Counted from the first letter of the stretch, positions 23,378 to 33,636 are shown. The stretch: DNA of 64,000 bases from Flavobacterium aquatile LMG 4008 = ATCC 11947 (GCF_000757385.1 NZ_JRHH01000002.1:558001-622000); one strand, 5' to 3'. The notes: generated by a model from the letters alone, not told the origin. Made by a program: numbers and translations.

Positions 23378-26011
23378 ATGAAATCATCAATCACATTAAT
23401 TACATTATTTTTCTCGTCCTTATTTATTCCGATTCTTGCTCAAGAGAATTCTACTGTTGAAAAACGAGTTTACACTACACAATTTTTAAATGAAACCGAA
23501 GCGCCAACAATTGATGGACTTTTAAACGATTCTTCTTGGGATATTGTAGATTGGACATCCGACTATATTGAGAATGAACCCGACGAAAATACACCACCAA
23601 CAGAACAAACAAAATTTAAAATTGTTTATGACAAAAGCTTCTTGTATTTTGCCTTTAAATGTTATGATAAAGACCCAAAAGGAATTGTAAAACGACTGTC
23701 TAGACGTGACGGATTTGAAGGCGATTGGGTTGAAGTCAACATTGATAGTTACAACGATAAGCGAACAGGTTTCTCCTTTACAATATCGGCATCGGGAGTA
23801 AAAGGTGACGAATTTATATCCGACAACGGAAACAATTGGGATGGAAGCTGGAACCCTATTTGGTATGTAAAAACCAATGTCGATGAAGAAGGTTGGACTG
23901 CCGAAGTGAAGATTCCGTTTAGCCAATTAAAATTTGGTGCGAGTAAAGAACAAGTTTGGGGTTTGCAATCTACCAGAAGGTATTTTCGTGCCGAAGAACG
24001 CTCGGTTTGGCAACGTGTAAAACGTGATGCGCCAGGTTGGGTTAGTGAATTTGGTGAACTTCGTGGTTTGGTAGATATTCAGCCACAAAAGCAACTAGAA
24101 ATTCAACCGTTTGTTGTTACGCAACTCGATACGTATCCAAAAGAAGAAGGAAATCCGTTTAGAGACGGAAGTAATTCTAAAATCACCGGAGGTTTGGATG
24201 CGAAAATTGGTATCACCAACGACTTGACTTTAGATTTAACCATCAATCCCGATTTTGGTCAGGTTGATGCCGATCCAGGAGCGATTGCACTTGATGGTTT
24301 TCAGATATTTTTTCAAGAACGACGACCGTTTTTTGTAGAAAATAAAAACATTTTTAACTATCAATTTGCCGATGGTCAAGATAATTTATTTTACTCTAGA
24401 CGAATTGGTAGAAGTCCGCAAGGTTATCCGAACACTTCTGGTGGCGAATATGTTGATATACCAACCAACAGCACGATTCTTGGTGCAGCAAAGTTTAGCG
24501 GAAAAACTAAAAACGGTTGGTCAATTGGTGTTTTAGAAAGTGTCACCGATAAAGAGTTTGCCAAAATTGATGACGGAACGAGTAGAAGAGAAGCACTTGT
24601 TGAACCATTAACCAATTATATTGTTGGTAGAGCGCAAAAAGATTTCAATAACAGAAACAGTTATTTTGGTGGGATTTTCACTGCAACCAATAGAAATTTA
24701 CAAGCCGATCAATTGAATTATTTAAGAAAGTCGGCTTACACGGCAGGTTTCGATTTTATGCACAATTGGAAAAATAGAAAATATTATATTCTTGGAAATG
24801 TGGTTGCCAGTCAAGTTAACGGAAGCAAAGAAGCAATTGCTATTACGCAACGAGAATTAACACATTTATTTCAACGTGTTGATGCTGGTCATGTTGAAGT
24901 GGATGAAAACCGAACTTCGCTAACTGGAACCGGAGGAAAATTAGAAATAGGAAAAAACAGTGTAGGAAACTGGCGTTATTACGGATTTTTCTCTTGGCGT
25001 TCTCCAGAATTGGAACTGAACGATATTGGGTTTTTGCGTCAAGCAGATGATATTAAACAGATAGGGATTCTAACTTATCAAACGCTGAAACCTGTTGGTT
25101 ATTTTAGACGAATCAATGCTCGTTTTGAGCAATTTACCACTTACGATTTTGACGGAAATCACAACCGAACTCAAAATTCATTAAGTTCAAATGTCAATCT
25201 TAAAAACAATTGGTATTTGAATTATCAACTTATTCATAAACCGAAGATTTTCACCAATACGGTTTTGCAAGGCGGACCACGATTTAGATATTCTGAAGAA
25301 GTAATTAATAGCTTGAATGTTTCTACCGATTCTAGAAAGAAAATTAGATTTGACGCTGGGATTGTAGTTTCTCAAGGAAAAGACAATTCGTTTTCTTACA
25401 CCGAATTTTCTTCTGGTTTCGCTTATCAGCCAATCAATGCATTTACCATTTCGATGTATCCAATGTATACTATCAATAAAAGTAAAACGCAATATGTTAC
25501 GCAAACCGATTTTGGAGCAACACCAAGATATATTATGGCCGATATCGATCAACGAACTTTAAGCGCTGCGATTCGAATGGATTATTGTATCAATCCCAAT
25601 TTGACAATTCAGTATTATGGTGAACCATTTATTTCTCGTGGAAAATATAGAGATTTCAATAGAGTAACCAATCCTGTTGCTAAATATTACGGTGATAGAA
25701 TTGAGGTTTTTAATTCTAATCAAATTGCATTTGATGAAACAAACGATCGATATGATGTAGATGAAGATGCGAATGGATCAACCGATTATAGCGTAAGAAA
25801 TCCTGATTTTGCTTATGTACAATTTCGATCTAATTTGGTTCTGCGTTGGGAGTATATTCCGGGTTCTGAAGTTTTCTTAGTTTGGTCGCAAGGAACAACT
25901 GGTTTAGGAAATCCGAAGGATGATTTATTCACAAGTCTAGATTCTCAAATATTAGGAAGAAAACCAGAAAATATCTTTTTGATAAAAGCTACTTATCGAT
26001 TTTTATTGTAG
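23378..26011 (+). CDS. DUF5916 protein with CBM9-like domain
   Basis: An 877-residue secreted protein. The ATG at 23378 is chosen because it directly precedes a signal peptide (KSSITLITLFFSSLFIPILAQ); the frame is open further upstream without an ATG. Residues about 40-215 resemble carbohydrate-binding module 9 (APTIDGLLNDSSWDIVDWTS, DKSFLYFAFKCYDKDP, GWTAEVKIPFSQLKF). The rest is the DUF5916 region (NPDFGQVDADPGAIALDGFQ, FFQERRPFFVENKNIF), ending in aromatic-rich beta strands like an outer-membrane barrel (IKATYRFLL). The substrate is unknown. It lies downstream of the heptamer array. Confidence 0.88.
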   Translation: MKSSITLITLFFSSLFIPILAQENSTVEKRVYTTQFLNETEAPTIDGLLNDSSWDIVDWTSDYIENEPDENTPPTEQTKFKIVYDKSFLYFAFKCYDKDPKGIVKRLSRRDGFEGDWVEVNIDSYNDKRTGFSFTISASGVKGDEFISDNGNNWDGSWNPIWYVKTNVDEEGWTAEVKIPFSQLKFGASKEQVWGLQSTRRYFRAEERSVWQRVKRDAPGWVSEFGELRGLVDIQPQKQLEIQPFVVTQLDTYPKEEGNPFRDGSNSKITGGLDAKIGITNDLTLDLTINPDFGQVDADPGAIALDGFQIFFQERRPFFVENKNIFNYQFADGQDNLFYSRRIGRSPQGYPNTSGGEYVDIPTNSTILGAAKFSGKTKNGWSIGVLESVTDKEFAKIDDGTSRREALVEPLTNYIVGRAQKDFNNRNSYFGGIFTATNRNLQADQLNYLRKSAYTAGFDFMHNWKNRKYYILGNVVASQVNGSKEAIAITQRELTHLFQRVDAGHVEVDENRTSLTGTGGKLEIGKNSVGNWRYYGFFSWRSPELELNDIGFLRQADDIKQIGILTYQTLKPVGYFRRINARFEQFTTYDFDGNHNRTQNSLSSNVNLKNNWYLNYQLIHKPKIFTNTVLQGGPRFRYSEEVINSLNVSTDSRKKIRFDAGIVVSQGKDNSFSYTEFSSGFAYQPINAFTISMYPMYTINKSKTQYVTQTDFGATPRYIMADIDQRTLSAAIRMDYCINPNLTIQYYGEPFISRGKYRDFNRVTNPVAKYYGDRIEVFNSNQIAFDETNDRYDVDEDANGSTDYSVRNPDFAYVQFRSNLVLRWEYIPGSEVFLVWSQGTTGLGNPKDDLFTSLDSQILGRKPENIFLIKATYRFLL

Positions 26012-26014
26012 GTT

Positions 26015-26752
26015 TTATTTAGAATTAGATTCGATTTTCTTATCATCATCCCAAGTAATGTATCCGATAATGGCGTTGAAAAAGTAGAAAATATATTTAG
26101 CACAATTTGCAATATTCATTTGTAGCAAATTTTGAATCAGCTTTGTTAAATTATAAATCTGCCACATAAACCAGTTGTCTGGATACATTCTTGCGGTGTT
26201 GAATGTTCCGCCAAAGGTTAATCCTGCAGGAATTGCAATTGCAAAAAATAATTTCCAGTCAATAGGTTTGTCAGAAAGATATTTGAAAGCGATGTAATTT
26301 AGAACTAGCGAAAAGACAAATCCAAGAATTAAATTTCGATAAAAAATAAAATCTATCGAACGTAAAATAGTACTTTTCTTCCACGCTCTAAAAACTAGAT
26401 AATTTCCAATAAAAGTTACAGGATAAGTTAAAATGGCACCAATATTTCCAAGTAAATAATCGATTGTGCCACTTAAGAAGGTGTTGCAAGTAGCTAGAAA
26501 GTTTCCTATGTTATTTCTTTTAGTAACCAATCGATTTCCAATCATCGACAATCCAGTGTTGACAATGGAAACGTAACCCAAAAAGAAAACATAGTTTTTT
26601 CCTTGAAAAGAAAATTTATATTCGGTGTTGTGATATCCTAAAACAATCGAAGCGCTAATTACAATTGCCAAACCAATAAAATCAAGATAAGTACTATTGG
26701 TTATAGACTTAATAACTTGAATTGATTTTTTGGAAAGAGAGAGTTTGGACAT
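26015..26752 (-). CDS. PnuC-like integral membrane protein
   Basis: A 245-residue protein with about seven membrane segments. The C-terminal stretch PDNWFMWQIYNLTKLIQNLL, then NIANCAKYIFYFFNAIIGYI, matches the last helices of PnuC-type nicotinamide riboside/nucleoside transporters, where W and N residues line the substrate site. It is longer than, and only distantly similar to, the PnuC gene at 18559-19179. A deoxynucleoside or nicotinamide riboside substrate is possible. It is convergent with the DUF5916 gene (3-bp gap) and follows two small membrane-protein genes on the same strand. Confidence 0.6.
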   Translation of the reverse strand: MSKLSLSKKSIQVIKSITNSTYLDFIGLAIVISASIVLGYHNTEYKFSFQGKNYVFFLGYVSIVNTGLSMIGNRLVTKRNNIGNFLATCNTFLSGTIDYLLGNIGAILTYPVTFIGNYLVFRAWKKSTILRSIDFIFYRNLILGFVFSLVLNYIAFKYLSDKPIDWKLFFAIAIPAGLTFGGTFNTARMYPDNWFMWQIYNLTKLIQNLLQMNIANCAKYIFYFFNAIIGYITWDDDKKIESNSK

Positions 26753-26760
26753 TTTTTATT

Positions 26761-27156
26761 TTAAGAAACAAAAGTATAAATTATTATTACTAAAATGAAT
26801 AATAATATTATTGGTCTATACTTTCTTTGAATACTTGCTTTTTTTAAAAAACCATCTTTTTCATATTCCCAAGAAAAAAGGAACATAAAAATCTCACTCC
26901 AATTAATAAATAAGTTTGTAGGGTCCAGACTAAAAAAATTAAAGCTTTCATTGGCAATTTTAGAAGTTTCAATTCGATCTCTTTTATTTTCTAAATATTT
27001 TGCTTGTTCAATTTTTTTAGAATCAACTTTTCTGTTGTAAAGTTCATTTTCTGCAAGTTTAAATGCAATAGGATTCCATTTTTTTGGTGCGCCAACAATT
27101 TTTAATAAATCTTCGGTGCTTCTTGATTTTATTGGCGGTTTGAAATCGTCAGTCAT
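26761..27156 (-). CDS. Small membrane-anchored protein of unknown function
   Basis: A 131-residue protein. The N-terminal 55 residues (KSRSTEDLLKIVGAPKKWNP, AFKLAENELYNRKVDSKKIE) form a short charged helical module that looks like a regular motif (R-[ST]-x-[ED]-[ED]-L-L-x-I-V). A single membrane segment sits at the C-terminus (IILLFILVIIIYTFVS). I do not recognise a family with a known role. It overlaps the next gene upstream by 4 bp (ATGA), so the two form a pair; the PnuC-like gene follows 8 bp later. Confidence 0.65.
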   Translation of the reverse strand: MTDDFKPPIKSRSTEDLLKIVGAPKKWNPIAFKLAENELYNRKVDSKKIEQAKYLENKRDRIETSKIANESFNFFSLDPTNLFINWSEIFMFLFSWEYEKDGFLKKASIQRKYRPIILLFILVIIIYTFVS

Positions 27157-27506
27157 TTCTTCTTAAATTTCAAATAAATAGAATAGATACAATTTGATAA
27201 AAATAAAAGTATGCTAGATATAAATAATATGAAAATTAAACTATAAAATTTGAAGCAAATCAAAAGTAACACTATGCTTAAAATTGAAAAAATTAAATTT
27301 GTTTTTATTTTTAAGAGATATAAAGTTAGATAAGTTGAAAAGTAAATTATCGAAAGCGGAATTATATAGCTTGTTATATCCCAGGCCCAACCAACAGTTT
27401 TGTTAATTCCAGTTATTCCTGTTACATTCATGAAAACTATTCCAATTACAAAAATTGAAATTAGAAGGATAAAAGAGAATTTTATAAAAAAGATGAAATA
27501 CTTCAT
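27153..27506 (-). CDS. Small membrane protein of unknown function
   Basis: A 117-residue protein that is almost entirely hydrophobic, with four predicted membrane segments (about 8-28, 40-60, 66-84, 87-108). One stretch, INKTVGWAWDITSYIIPLS, closely resembles NKTVGWAWDITNFVWWVG in ActC of this window, but the rest does not, so this is probably coincidence of membrane sequence. It is translationally coupled to the next gene by ATGA. No function can be assigned. The 78 bp between it and polA hold a GATTCC/GGAATG small inverted repeat and TGAAATC triplet repeats. Confidence 0.6.
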   Translation of the reverse strand: MKYFIFFIKFSFILLISIFVIGIVFMNVTGITGINKTVGWAWDITSYIIPLSIIYFSTYLTLYLLKIKTNLIFSILSIVLLLICFKFYSLIFILFISSILLFLSNCIYSIYLKFKKK

Positions 27507-27584
27507 ATCATTAACTAATGCGATTCCTGCGGAATGACAACTTTGTGTGAATTACTTTTCTGAAATCTGAAATCTGAAATCTGA

Positions 27585-30446
27585 TTAATGCGCTTCCAAC
27601 CAATTTTTTCCAACACCAATTTCAACATCCAACGGAACATCCATTTTAAAGGCGTTTTCCATTTCGTGTTTAATCATTGGTTTGATTTTTTCTAATTCAG
27701 AGTTGTGAACGTCAAATACAAGTTCGTCGTGAACCTGCAATAACATTTTCGATTTCCAATTTTCAGAAGTCAATTTCTTGTGAATATTAATCATCGCAAT
27801 TTTGATAATATCAGCTGCCGAACCTTGAATTGGTGCATTTACTGCATTTCGTTCAGCGCCACTTTTTACCATCATATTGGCAGAATTGATGTCTTTTAAA
27901 TAACGTCTTCTTCCTAAAACTGTTTGTACATATCCATGTTCTCTAGCAAAATCAACTTGATTGCTCATGTACGATTTCAGTTTTGGATACGTTGCATAAT
28001 ACGCATCAATTAACTCGGCACTTTCTTTTCGGGAAAGCGATGTTTGATTCGAAAGTCCGAATGCAGAAACTCCGTAAATAATTCCGAAATTTACAGTTTT
28101 GGCATTGCTACGTTGTTCTTTTGTAACTTCTTCTAACGGAACATTGAACACTTTTGCAGCCGTACTTCTGTGAATATCTTCGTTGTTTTGAAACGCTTTT
28201 ATCATATTTTCTTCACCAGATAAAGCTGCTATAATTCGAAGTTCTATCTGAGAATAATCGGCAGAAACTAAAGTGTAATTTTCATCACGAGCGATAAATG
28301 CTTTTCTTATCAATCGTCCACGTTCGGTACGAATTGGAATATTTTGTAAGTTAGGATTATTCGAACTCAAACGACCAGTTGCGGCAACGGTTTGCATATA
28401 ATCGGTATGAACGCGACCAGTTTTTTTATCCACTTGATTTGGTAACGCATCAATATAAGTACTTTGCAATTTCACCATTTGACGCCAGTCGAGAATATCT
28501 TTCACAATCGGATTGTCATTCGCCAAATAGCTCAAAATCTCTTCGCCAGTTGCGTATTGACCAGTTTTGGTTTTCTTTTGTTTGGCACCGCCAATTTTCA
28601 TTTTGTCAAATAAAACGTCGCCCAGTTGTTTCGGTGAAGCCAAATTGAATTTCTCGCCAGCAGTTTCGTATATTTTTTGTTCCAATTCTGAACTTTCTTT
28701 TGCCATTTCTACCGACATTTCTTTCAAGAATGGAACGTCAAGATTGATTCCTTCCAATTCCATTGCAGCCAAAACTGGAATTAGCGGAATTTCGATTTCG
28801 TTAAACAACTTTTTGGTTTCGGCTTTGTCTAAAATCGGACTGAAATTTTGCTTTAATTGATACGTAATATCGGCATCTTCGGCAGCGTATTCTTTGATTT
28901 CTTCCAAAGAAACATCGCGCATCGATTTTTGATTTTTACCTTTTTTACCAATTAAATCCTCAATTGATTTTGGTGAATATTTTAAATAAGTTTCACTCAA
29001 AACATCCATATTATGACGCATATCAGGATTTATTAAATAATGTGCAATCATGGTATCGAATAATTTTCCTTTGATTTGAACTCCGTAATGCGACAGAATT
29101 TTCAAATCGTATTTTATATTCTGACCAATTTTTTCGATGCTTTCATTTTCAAAAAACGGTTTGAATTTATCAACTAAAACTTGTGCTTCTTCTTGATTTT
29201 CTGGAAACGGAACATAGAAAGCCTCGCCTTTTTGCCATGAAAATGACATTCCAACCAATTCGGCATTCAAGGCATCAATTCCTGTAGTTTCGGTGTCAAA
29301 ACATACAGAAGTTTGATTTTGTAAATTTTGCAAAAATAATTTTGTACCCAAGTCACCTTGAATAATCGTATAGTTATGATTGGTGTTTTCCAAAGTTGCG
29401 TAGAACGAATTTGGTTTTACATCATCATTTTCTTCATCAGAAAAACCAAATAAATCAAATTGATCTTCGTTGGATTTTTTTGCTGGAGCTTTTTTTGCTG
29501 GTTGAGGTGTATCGCTTGAAGTTCCATTACCATTGGTGTCAATCTCATCGTATTCTTTGCCAGTTCCAAAATATTTGTCAAACTGCGCTTTCATTTGACG
29601 GAATTCCAATTCTTGAAACAATTCGTCAGTTTTTTCAACATCAGGTTTAGAAAGTTCAAAATCTTCGGCATTGAAAGTTACTGGACAATCGAGTAGGATA
29701 GTGGCTAGTTTTTTAGACAACAATCCCAATTCGGCGTTAGCTTCAATTTTATCTTTTATGGCACCTTTTAGTTGATGTGTATTTGCCAAAAGATTTTCCA
29801 TCGAACCGTATTCTGCCAAGAATTTCTTCGCAGTTTTTTCGCCAACGCCAGGCAATCCCGGAATATTATCGGCTGCATCGCCCATCATTCCTAGGAAATC
29901 GATTACTTGTAACGGATTGGTAATTTCAAATTTTTCTAAAACTTCTGGAATTCCCCAAATTTCGATGTCGTTACCCATTCGAGCTGGTTTGTACATGAAA
30001 ATGTTTTCGGAAACCAATTGTGCAAAATCTTTATCTGGCGTAACCATGAATACTTTGAAATCTTCTTTTTCGGCTTGTTTTGCTAATGTTCCAATTAGAT
30101 CATCTGCCTCAAATCCTGCCACTTCAATTATTGGAATGTGCATTGCTTTCAGCAATTCTTGTATATAAGGGACAGCAATTTTTATAGCTTCTGGCGTTTC
30201 GTCACGATGCGCTTTATATTCTTGGTACATTTCGTAACGATACGTGCTTCCGCCTTTGTCAAAAGCCACTGCTAAATGATCGGGTTTTTCACGTTTGATA
30301 ACATCCATCAAGGCATTCATAAATCCCATAATGGCTGAAGTATCCATTCCTTTCGAATTGATTCTTGGGTTTTTTATAAAGGCAAAATAACCGCGAAATA
30401 TTAATGCGTAGGCGTCTAGAAGGTAAAGGCGTTTTTGAGTTGACAT
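27585..30446 (-). CDS. polA: DNA polymerase I
   Basis: A 953-residue Pol I with all three domains. The 5'-3' nuclease occupies about residues 1-300 (RLYLLDAYALIFRGYFAF, EADDLIGTLAKQAE, GMMGDAADNIPGLPGVGEKT). After an Ala/Lys-rich linker, the 3'-5' proofreading domain retains its catalytic Asp/Glu (VCFDTETTGIDALNAE) and Asp-rich Exo III region. The polymerase domain has motif A (VSADYSQIELRIIAALSGEE), motif B (RSNAKTVNFGIIYGVSAFGL) and motif C (LLQVHDELVFDVH). It fills gaps in repair and removes RNA primers. Monocistronic by position. Confidence 0.99.
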   Translation of the reverse strand: MSTQKRLYLLDAYALIFRGYFAFIKNPRINSKGMDTSAIMGFMNALMDVIKREKPDHLAVAFDKGGSTYRYEMYQEYKAHRDETPEAIKIAVPYIQELLKAMHIPIIEVAGFEADDLIGTLAKQAEKEDFKVFMVTPDKDFAQLVSENIFMYKPARMGNDIEIWGIPEVLEKFEITNPLQVIDFLGMMGDAADNIPGLPGVGEKTAKKFLAEYGSMENLLANTHQLKGAIKDKIEANAELGLLSKKLATILLDCPVTFNAEDFELSKPDVEKTDELFQELEFRQMKAQFDKYFGTGKEYDEIDTNGNGTSSDTPQPAKKAPAKKSNEDQFDLFGFSDEENDDVKPNSFYATLENTNHNYTIIQGDLGTKLFLQNLQNQTSVCFDTETTGIDALNAELVGMSFSWQKGEAFYVPFPENQEEAQVLVDKFKPFFENESIEKIGQNIKYDLKILSHYGVQIKGKLFDTMIAHYLINPDMRHNMDVLSETYLKYSPKSIEDLIGKKGKNQKSMRDVSLEEIKEYAAEDADITYQLKQNFSPILDKAETKKLFNEIEIPLIPVLAAMELEGINLDVPFLKEMSVEMAKESSELEQKIYETAGEKFNLASPKQLGDVLFDKMKIGGAKQKKTKTGQYATGEEILSYLANDNPIVKDILDWRQMVKLQSTYIDALPNQVDKKTGRVHTDYMQTVAATGRLSSNNPNLQNIPIRTERGRLIRKAFIARDENYTLVSADYSQIELRIIAALSGEENMIKAFQNNEDIHRSTAAKVFNVPLEEVTKEQRSNAKTVNFGIIYGVSAFGLSNQTSLSRKESAELIDAYYATYPKLKSYMSNQVDFAREHGYVQTVLGRRRYLKDINSANMMVKSGAERNAVNAPIQGSAADIIKIAMINIHKKLTSENWKSKMLLQVHDELVFDVHNSELEKIKPMIKHEMENAFKMDVPLDVEIGVGKNWLEAH

Positions 30447-30593
30447 AAAGTAGTTTTTATAAAGTGTAAAAATAGAGAAAGTTTCAAAAAATACTATTTG
30501 TTTTTCTGTAGAATTTAAACCAATGTTAAATAATATTTAACAACTGCCGTTTGCTTTCAGTTTCTTCGTTAATTTGTTAAAAATTTTCAAAAA

Positions 30594-31826
30594 ATGGCTT
30601 TTCGCTGGATTATCTTACTAATACTAATTTCAATCATTGAGATTTATGCTTTTCAAGCTGTAAAAACATTTACTAAAGTTAGATGGGTTCAGCTTTTGTA
30701 CATTGTAATTTCATTTGCTGCAGTAGTATTTATTTTCTATGGTTTTTCAAAATTTGACAGAGGCGTAGGTCAAACGCAAATGTTCATGATGACCATTGGA
30801 GTTTTGTTATTGGTCTTGGTTCCTAAAATGCTTATTACTTTACTTATGCTTCTTGAAGATATACTTAGATTGATAGTTGGAACTAAGAATTATTATGCAA
30901 AGTATGATACTGATAGTTTTTTGCCAGAGAGAAGACGTTTTGTGAGTCAGGTTGCTTTAGGAATTGCTGCTGTTCCTTTTCTTTCAATGATATACGGTAT
31001 GACCGTTGGAAAATACAATTTTAAAGTTTTAAGACAAACCTTATTTTTCCCAGATTTACCTGATGCATTCGATGGTTTTAAAATAACTCAAATATCAGAC
31101 ATTCACAGTGGTAGTTTCGACAATCCTGAAAAGATAAGTTATGCAGTAGATTTAATTAATGAACAAGAATCTGATTTGTTATTGTTTACTGGTGACATTG
31201 TAAATACCCATGCTACCGAAATGCATCCTTGGATTGAAACTTTTAAAAACATTAAAAATCACGAGTTTGGTAAATTTTCTGTTTTAGGAAATCATGATTA
31301 TGGTGAATATGTAGATTGGAAATCGGAAGTAGCAAAGAATAAAAATTTTGAAGACATAAAAGATTTACATCGACAAATAGATTTCAAATTGATGTTGAAT
31401 GAGAACACCAAGATTAAAAAAGGAAACGACGAGATTGCTATCGTTGGTGTAGAAAATTGGGGTGTTAAATTCAAGAAAGTTGGCGATTTAAATAAAGCTG
31501 CGGCAGATTTGAATAAAGAAGATTTCAAAATCTTAATGAGTCATGATCCAAGTCATTGGGATGCTGAAGTGAAAGATCATCCAAAAAATTTCCATTTAAC
31601 ACTTTCTGGACATACACATGGATTTCAATTTGGAATTGAAATTCCAGGAATTATCAAATGGAGTCCAGTAGAATATGTCTACAAACAATGGGCTGGACTA
31701 TATGAAAACCTTGGTAAATACATCTACGTAAATAGAGGTTTCGGATTTCATGCATTCCCTGGAAGAGTTGGAATTATGCCAGAAATTACCGTTATTGAAC
31801 TTAAAAAAGGTCCTGTTACAGCCTAA
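30594..31826 (+). CDS. Membrane-anchored metallophosphoesterase
   Basis: A 410-residue protein. Four membrane segments fill the first 145 residues (about 5-25, 33-54, 62-90, 120-140). The catalytic domain carries all five calcineurin-like metal-binding blocks: QISDIHSGSFDN, LFTGDIVNTH, VLGNHDYGEY, LMSHDPSHW and LSGHTHGFQFG. It resembles YkuE-type enzymes acting on lipid or cell-envelope phosphate esters, but the substrate is unknown. It is a single gene, divergent from polA across a 147-bp AT-rich gap. Confidence 0.93.
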   Translation: MAFRWIILLILISIIEIYAFQAVKTFTKVRWVQLLYIVISFAAVVFIFYGFSKFDRGVGQTQMFMMTIGVLLLVLVPKMLITLLMLLEDILRLIVGTKNYYAKYDTDSFLPERRRFVSQVALGIAAVPFLSMIYGMTVGKYNFKVLRQTLFFPDLPDAFDGFKITQISDIHSGSFDNPEKISYAVDLINEQESDLLLFTGDIVNTHATEMHPWIETFKNIKNHEFGKFSVLGNHDYGEYVDWKSEVAKNKNFEDIKDLHRQIDFKLMLNENTKIKKGNDEIAIVGVENWGVKFKKVGDLNKAAADLNKEDFKILMSHDPSHWDAEVKDHPKNFHLTLSGHTHGFQFGIEIPGIIKWSPVEYVYKQWAGLYENLGKYIYVNRGFGFHAFPGRVGIMPEITVIELKKGPVTA

Positions 31827-32030
31827 TTTTTTGTTTTTGTGAATCTCATAATTTTTTTCATAAGAAAAATAGTATAATACTTTTATATAGTTTTATTCTT
31901 GTTAATACTTCAATATTTTACATTTTATCGAGTTTTTATGCTTTTTAACTACATAAAAATATTTGATGTGTAGAAATAAAATTAAGTTTGTTTAAATAGT
32001 TGCCCAAACCCCACAAGCAAATTTATTATT

Positions 32031-33521
32031 ATGAAAAAAATTACTTTTGGGTTGTCTTTTTGGACAACTTTACTGCTTTTGTGTGTCTTTAATTCTCAGG
32101 CACAAGTTGGAATTGGAACTGTCACTCCAGATACAAGTTCGATGATGGATGTAAGTTCTACTACTAAAGGATTTTTAACGCCAAGAATGACCACTACAGA
32201 GCGAAATGCAATTGCATCTCCAGCAGATGGTTTAATTGTTTATGATGTAACTTTAAAATCATTTTATCACTACAACACTGCAACCAGTACTTGGGTAAGA
32301 ATTAATAGCGAAGTTAATGGAAGATTAAAATTTAAAAGAATAAAATCGACAGATGTATTAGCGACCGTTTTGGCAGCAGAAAAAACAGCTGGAAGTAATA
32401 CTAAATATCTTTTAGATGCTAATACTTATTATGAAATTAATGGAACGATACTTGTAGATTTGCCAATTGATTTAAATAATGCTTATTTGGTTGGATTGGA
32501 TGCTAATGAGGATGTTTTATCTAGATCGGGAAATTTATTTGTGGGTGCCACTGGAGGAACTATAAAAAACATTACTATTTCTGTTCCAAGCGGAAATGTT
32601 TTTACATTAAGCGGAGCAAATACAGAAAACTTTCTTGTTAGAGATTGCATTATTGCTAATTGTAGCAATGTTGGATCAATTAGTGGTTTTGGATTAGTGT
32701 TTTTTGCCATTGTTCAGTATTCTGGAAATACAACTGGAATTACTTACAATAACATTACTAGATTATTGCTAAGTAATACTGCGTGGTTTGGAAATAACGC
32801 AGGAACATTTGAAAAATATACTGGTACTTTTTCCTTGATTCAAAAGCAAGGTGGTTTCTGTGAAGTTAATGGAACGGCAATTGGTGTAGATGTTTCTACG
32901 GCTGGTCTTTCAATTACTGGTGACGCTGTTATGGAAACTGTTGTATTTACAGGAACTTTAAGTACAGGTAAGTATGTAAAAGGATATTCTCCAGCAACTT
33001 ATTCGGGATATAACTTTAACAATAGTTGGACCGTTCGCTGTGCCGGAATTCCAGTAGAAGCAGATGCGACGTCAACGGGAAATTTATATAAATCTTCTTT
33101 AACAGGTGTTAGTACTATAGCAACAGTTTTGGGTACAAACTATAAAGTACAAACTACTTCAACTTCAACTACGAATTTGTTTAGATTTGAATCAACAACA
33201 ACTGGTAGGCTAACGTATAAAGGTAAGAAAACCAGAGCATTTCAAGCAAACGCTTCTTTATCATTTCAGGAAAACGTTGGTTCAACAAATACTGATTATG
33301 TATTTTTCTTTGCGAAAATTTCCGCTAATGGTTCAGTAACGACACCATTGCCAGAAACAGAAACTTATATAGATACGAATAGTGGATTTGTTCAAGCTTT
33401 TCCAATTAGTGGAACTATTACTTTAGCAGAAGGAGAATCAGTAGAGCTGTTTTTAAGAAGAGTTGGATCTGGAAATAGAATAACTATCTCAACTCTTTCC
33501 TACAATCTATCTCTTAAATAA
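32031..33521 (+). CDS. Secreted repeat-free surface protein with a flavobacterial head motif
   Basis: A 496-residue protein with a signal peptide (LLLLCVFNSQAQ, residues about 14-25). The mature protein starts VGIGTVTPDTSSMMDVSSTT, then GFLTPRMTTTERNAIASPAD and YDVTLKSFYHYNTATSTWVR. This is a stock N-terminal module of Bacteroidota surface proteins and phage-tail-like adhesins. The middle is Ser/Thr/Asn/Gly-rich short strands, probably a beta helix, and the last 100 or so residues (FRFESTTTGRLTYKGKKTRA to the end) resemble a jelly-roll cap. There is no C-terminal sorting domain, and cysteines are few. It is monocistronic with a strong terminator. Upstream 200 bp is AT-rich without a consensus promoter. 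Confidence 0.72.
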   Translation: MKKITFGLSFWTTLLLLCVFNSQAQVGIGTVTPDTSSMMDVSSTTKGFLTPRMTTTERNAIASPADGLIVYDVTLKSFYHYNTATSTWVRINSEVNGRLKFKRIKSTDVLATVLAAEKTAGSNTKYLLDANTYYEINGTILVDLPIDLNNAYLVGLDANEDVLSRSGNLFVGATGGTIKNITISVPSGNVFTLSGANTENFLVRDCIIANCSNVGSISGFGLVFFAIVQYSGNTTGITYNNITRLLLSNTAWFGNNAGTFEKYTGTFSLIQKQGGFCEVNGTAIGVDVSTAGLSITGDAVMETVVFTGTLSTGKYVKGYSPATYSGYNFNNSWTVRCAGIPVEADATSTGNLYKSSLTGVSTIATVLGTNYKVQTTSTSTTNLFRFESTTTGRLTYKGKKTRAFQANASLSFQENVGSTNTDYVFFFAKISANGSVTTPLPETETYIDTNSGFVQAFPISGTITLAEGESVELFLRRVGSGNRITISTLSYNLSLK

Positions 33522-33541
33522 AAAAAGTAAATGATTAATTG

Positions 33542-33577
33542 AAACGCATTATTTGTAATTAAAGAATGCGTTTTTTT
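33542..33577 (+). terminator. Rho-independent terminator of the surface-protein gene
   Basis: AAACGCATT (33542-33550) pairs with AATGCGTTT (33565-33573), followed by further T. Confidence 0.92.
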
Positions 33578-33636
33578 AATTTTATAATCATCGAACTATA
33601 TTTATTTTACTACAATTTTCATTAAAAATGATAAAA

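Noticed and set aside
27153..27506. ActC-related respiratory subunit
   Set aside because: Only about 13 residues (NKTVGWAWDIT region) resemble ActC; the length and remaining sequence do not fit.
32031..33521. Phage tail fibre gene marking a prophage
   Set aside because: The head module also occurs in ordinary flavobacterial surface proteins, the protein has a signal peptide, and no other phage gene is present.
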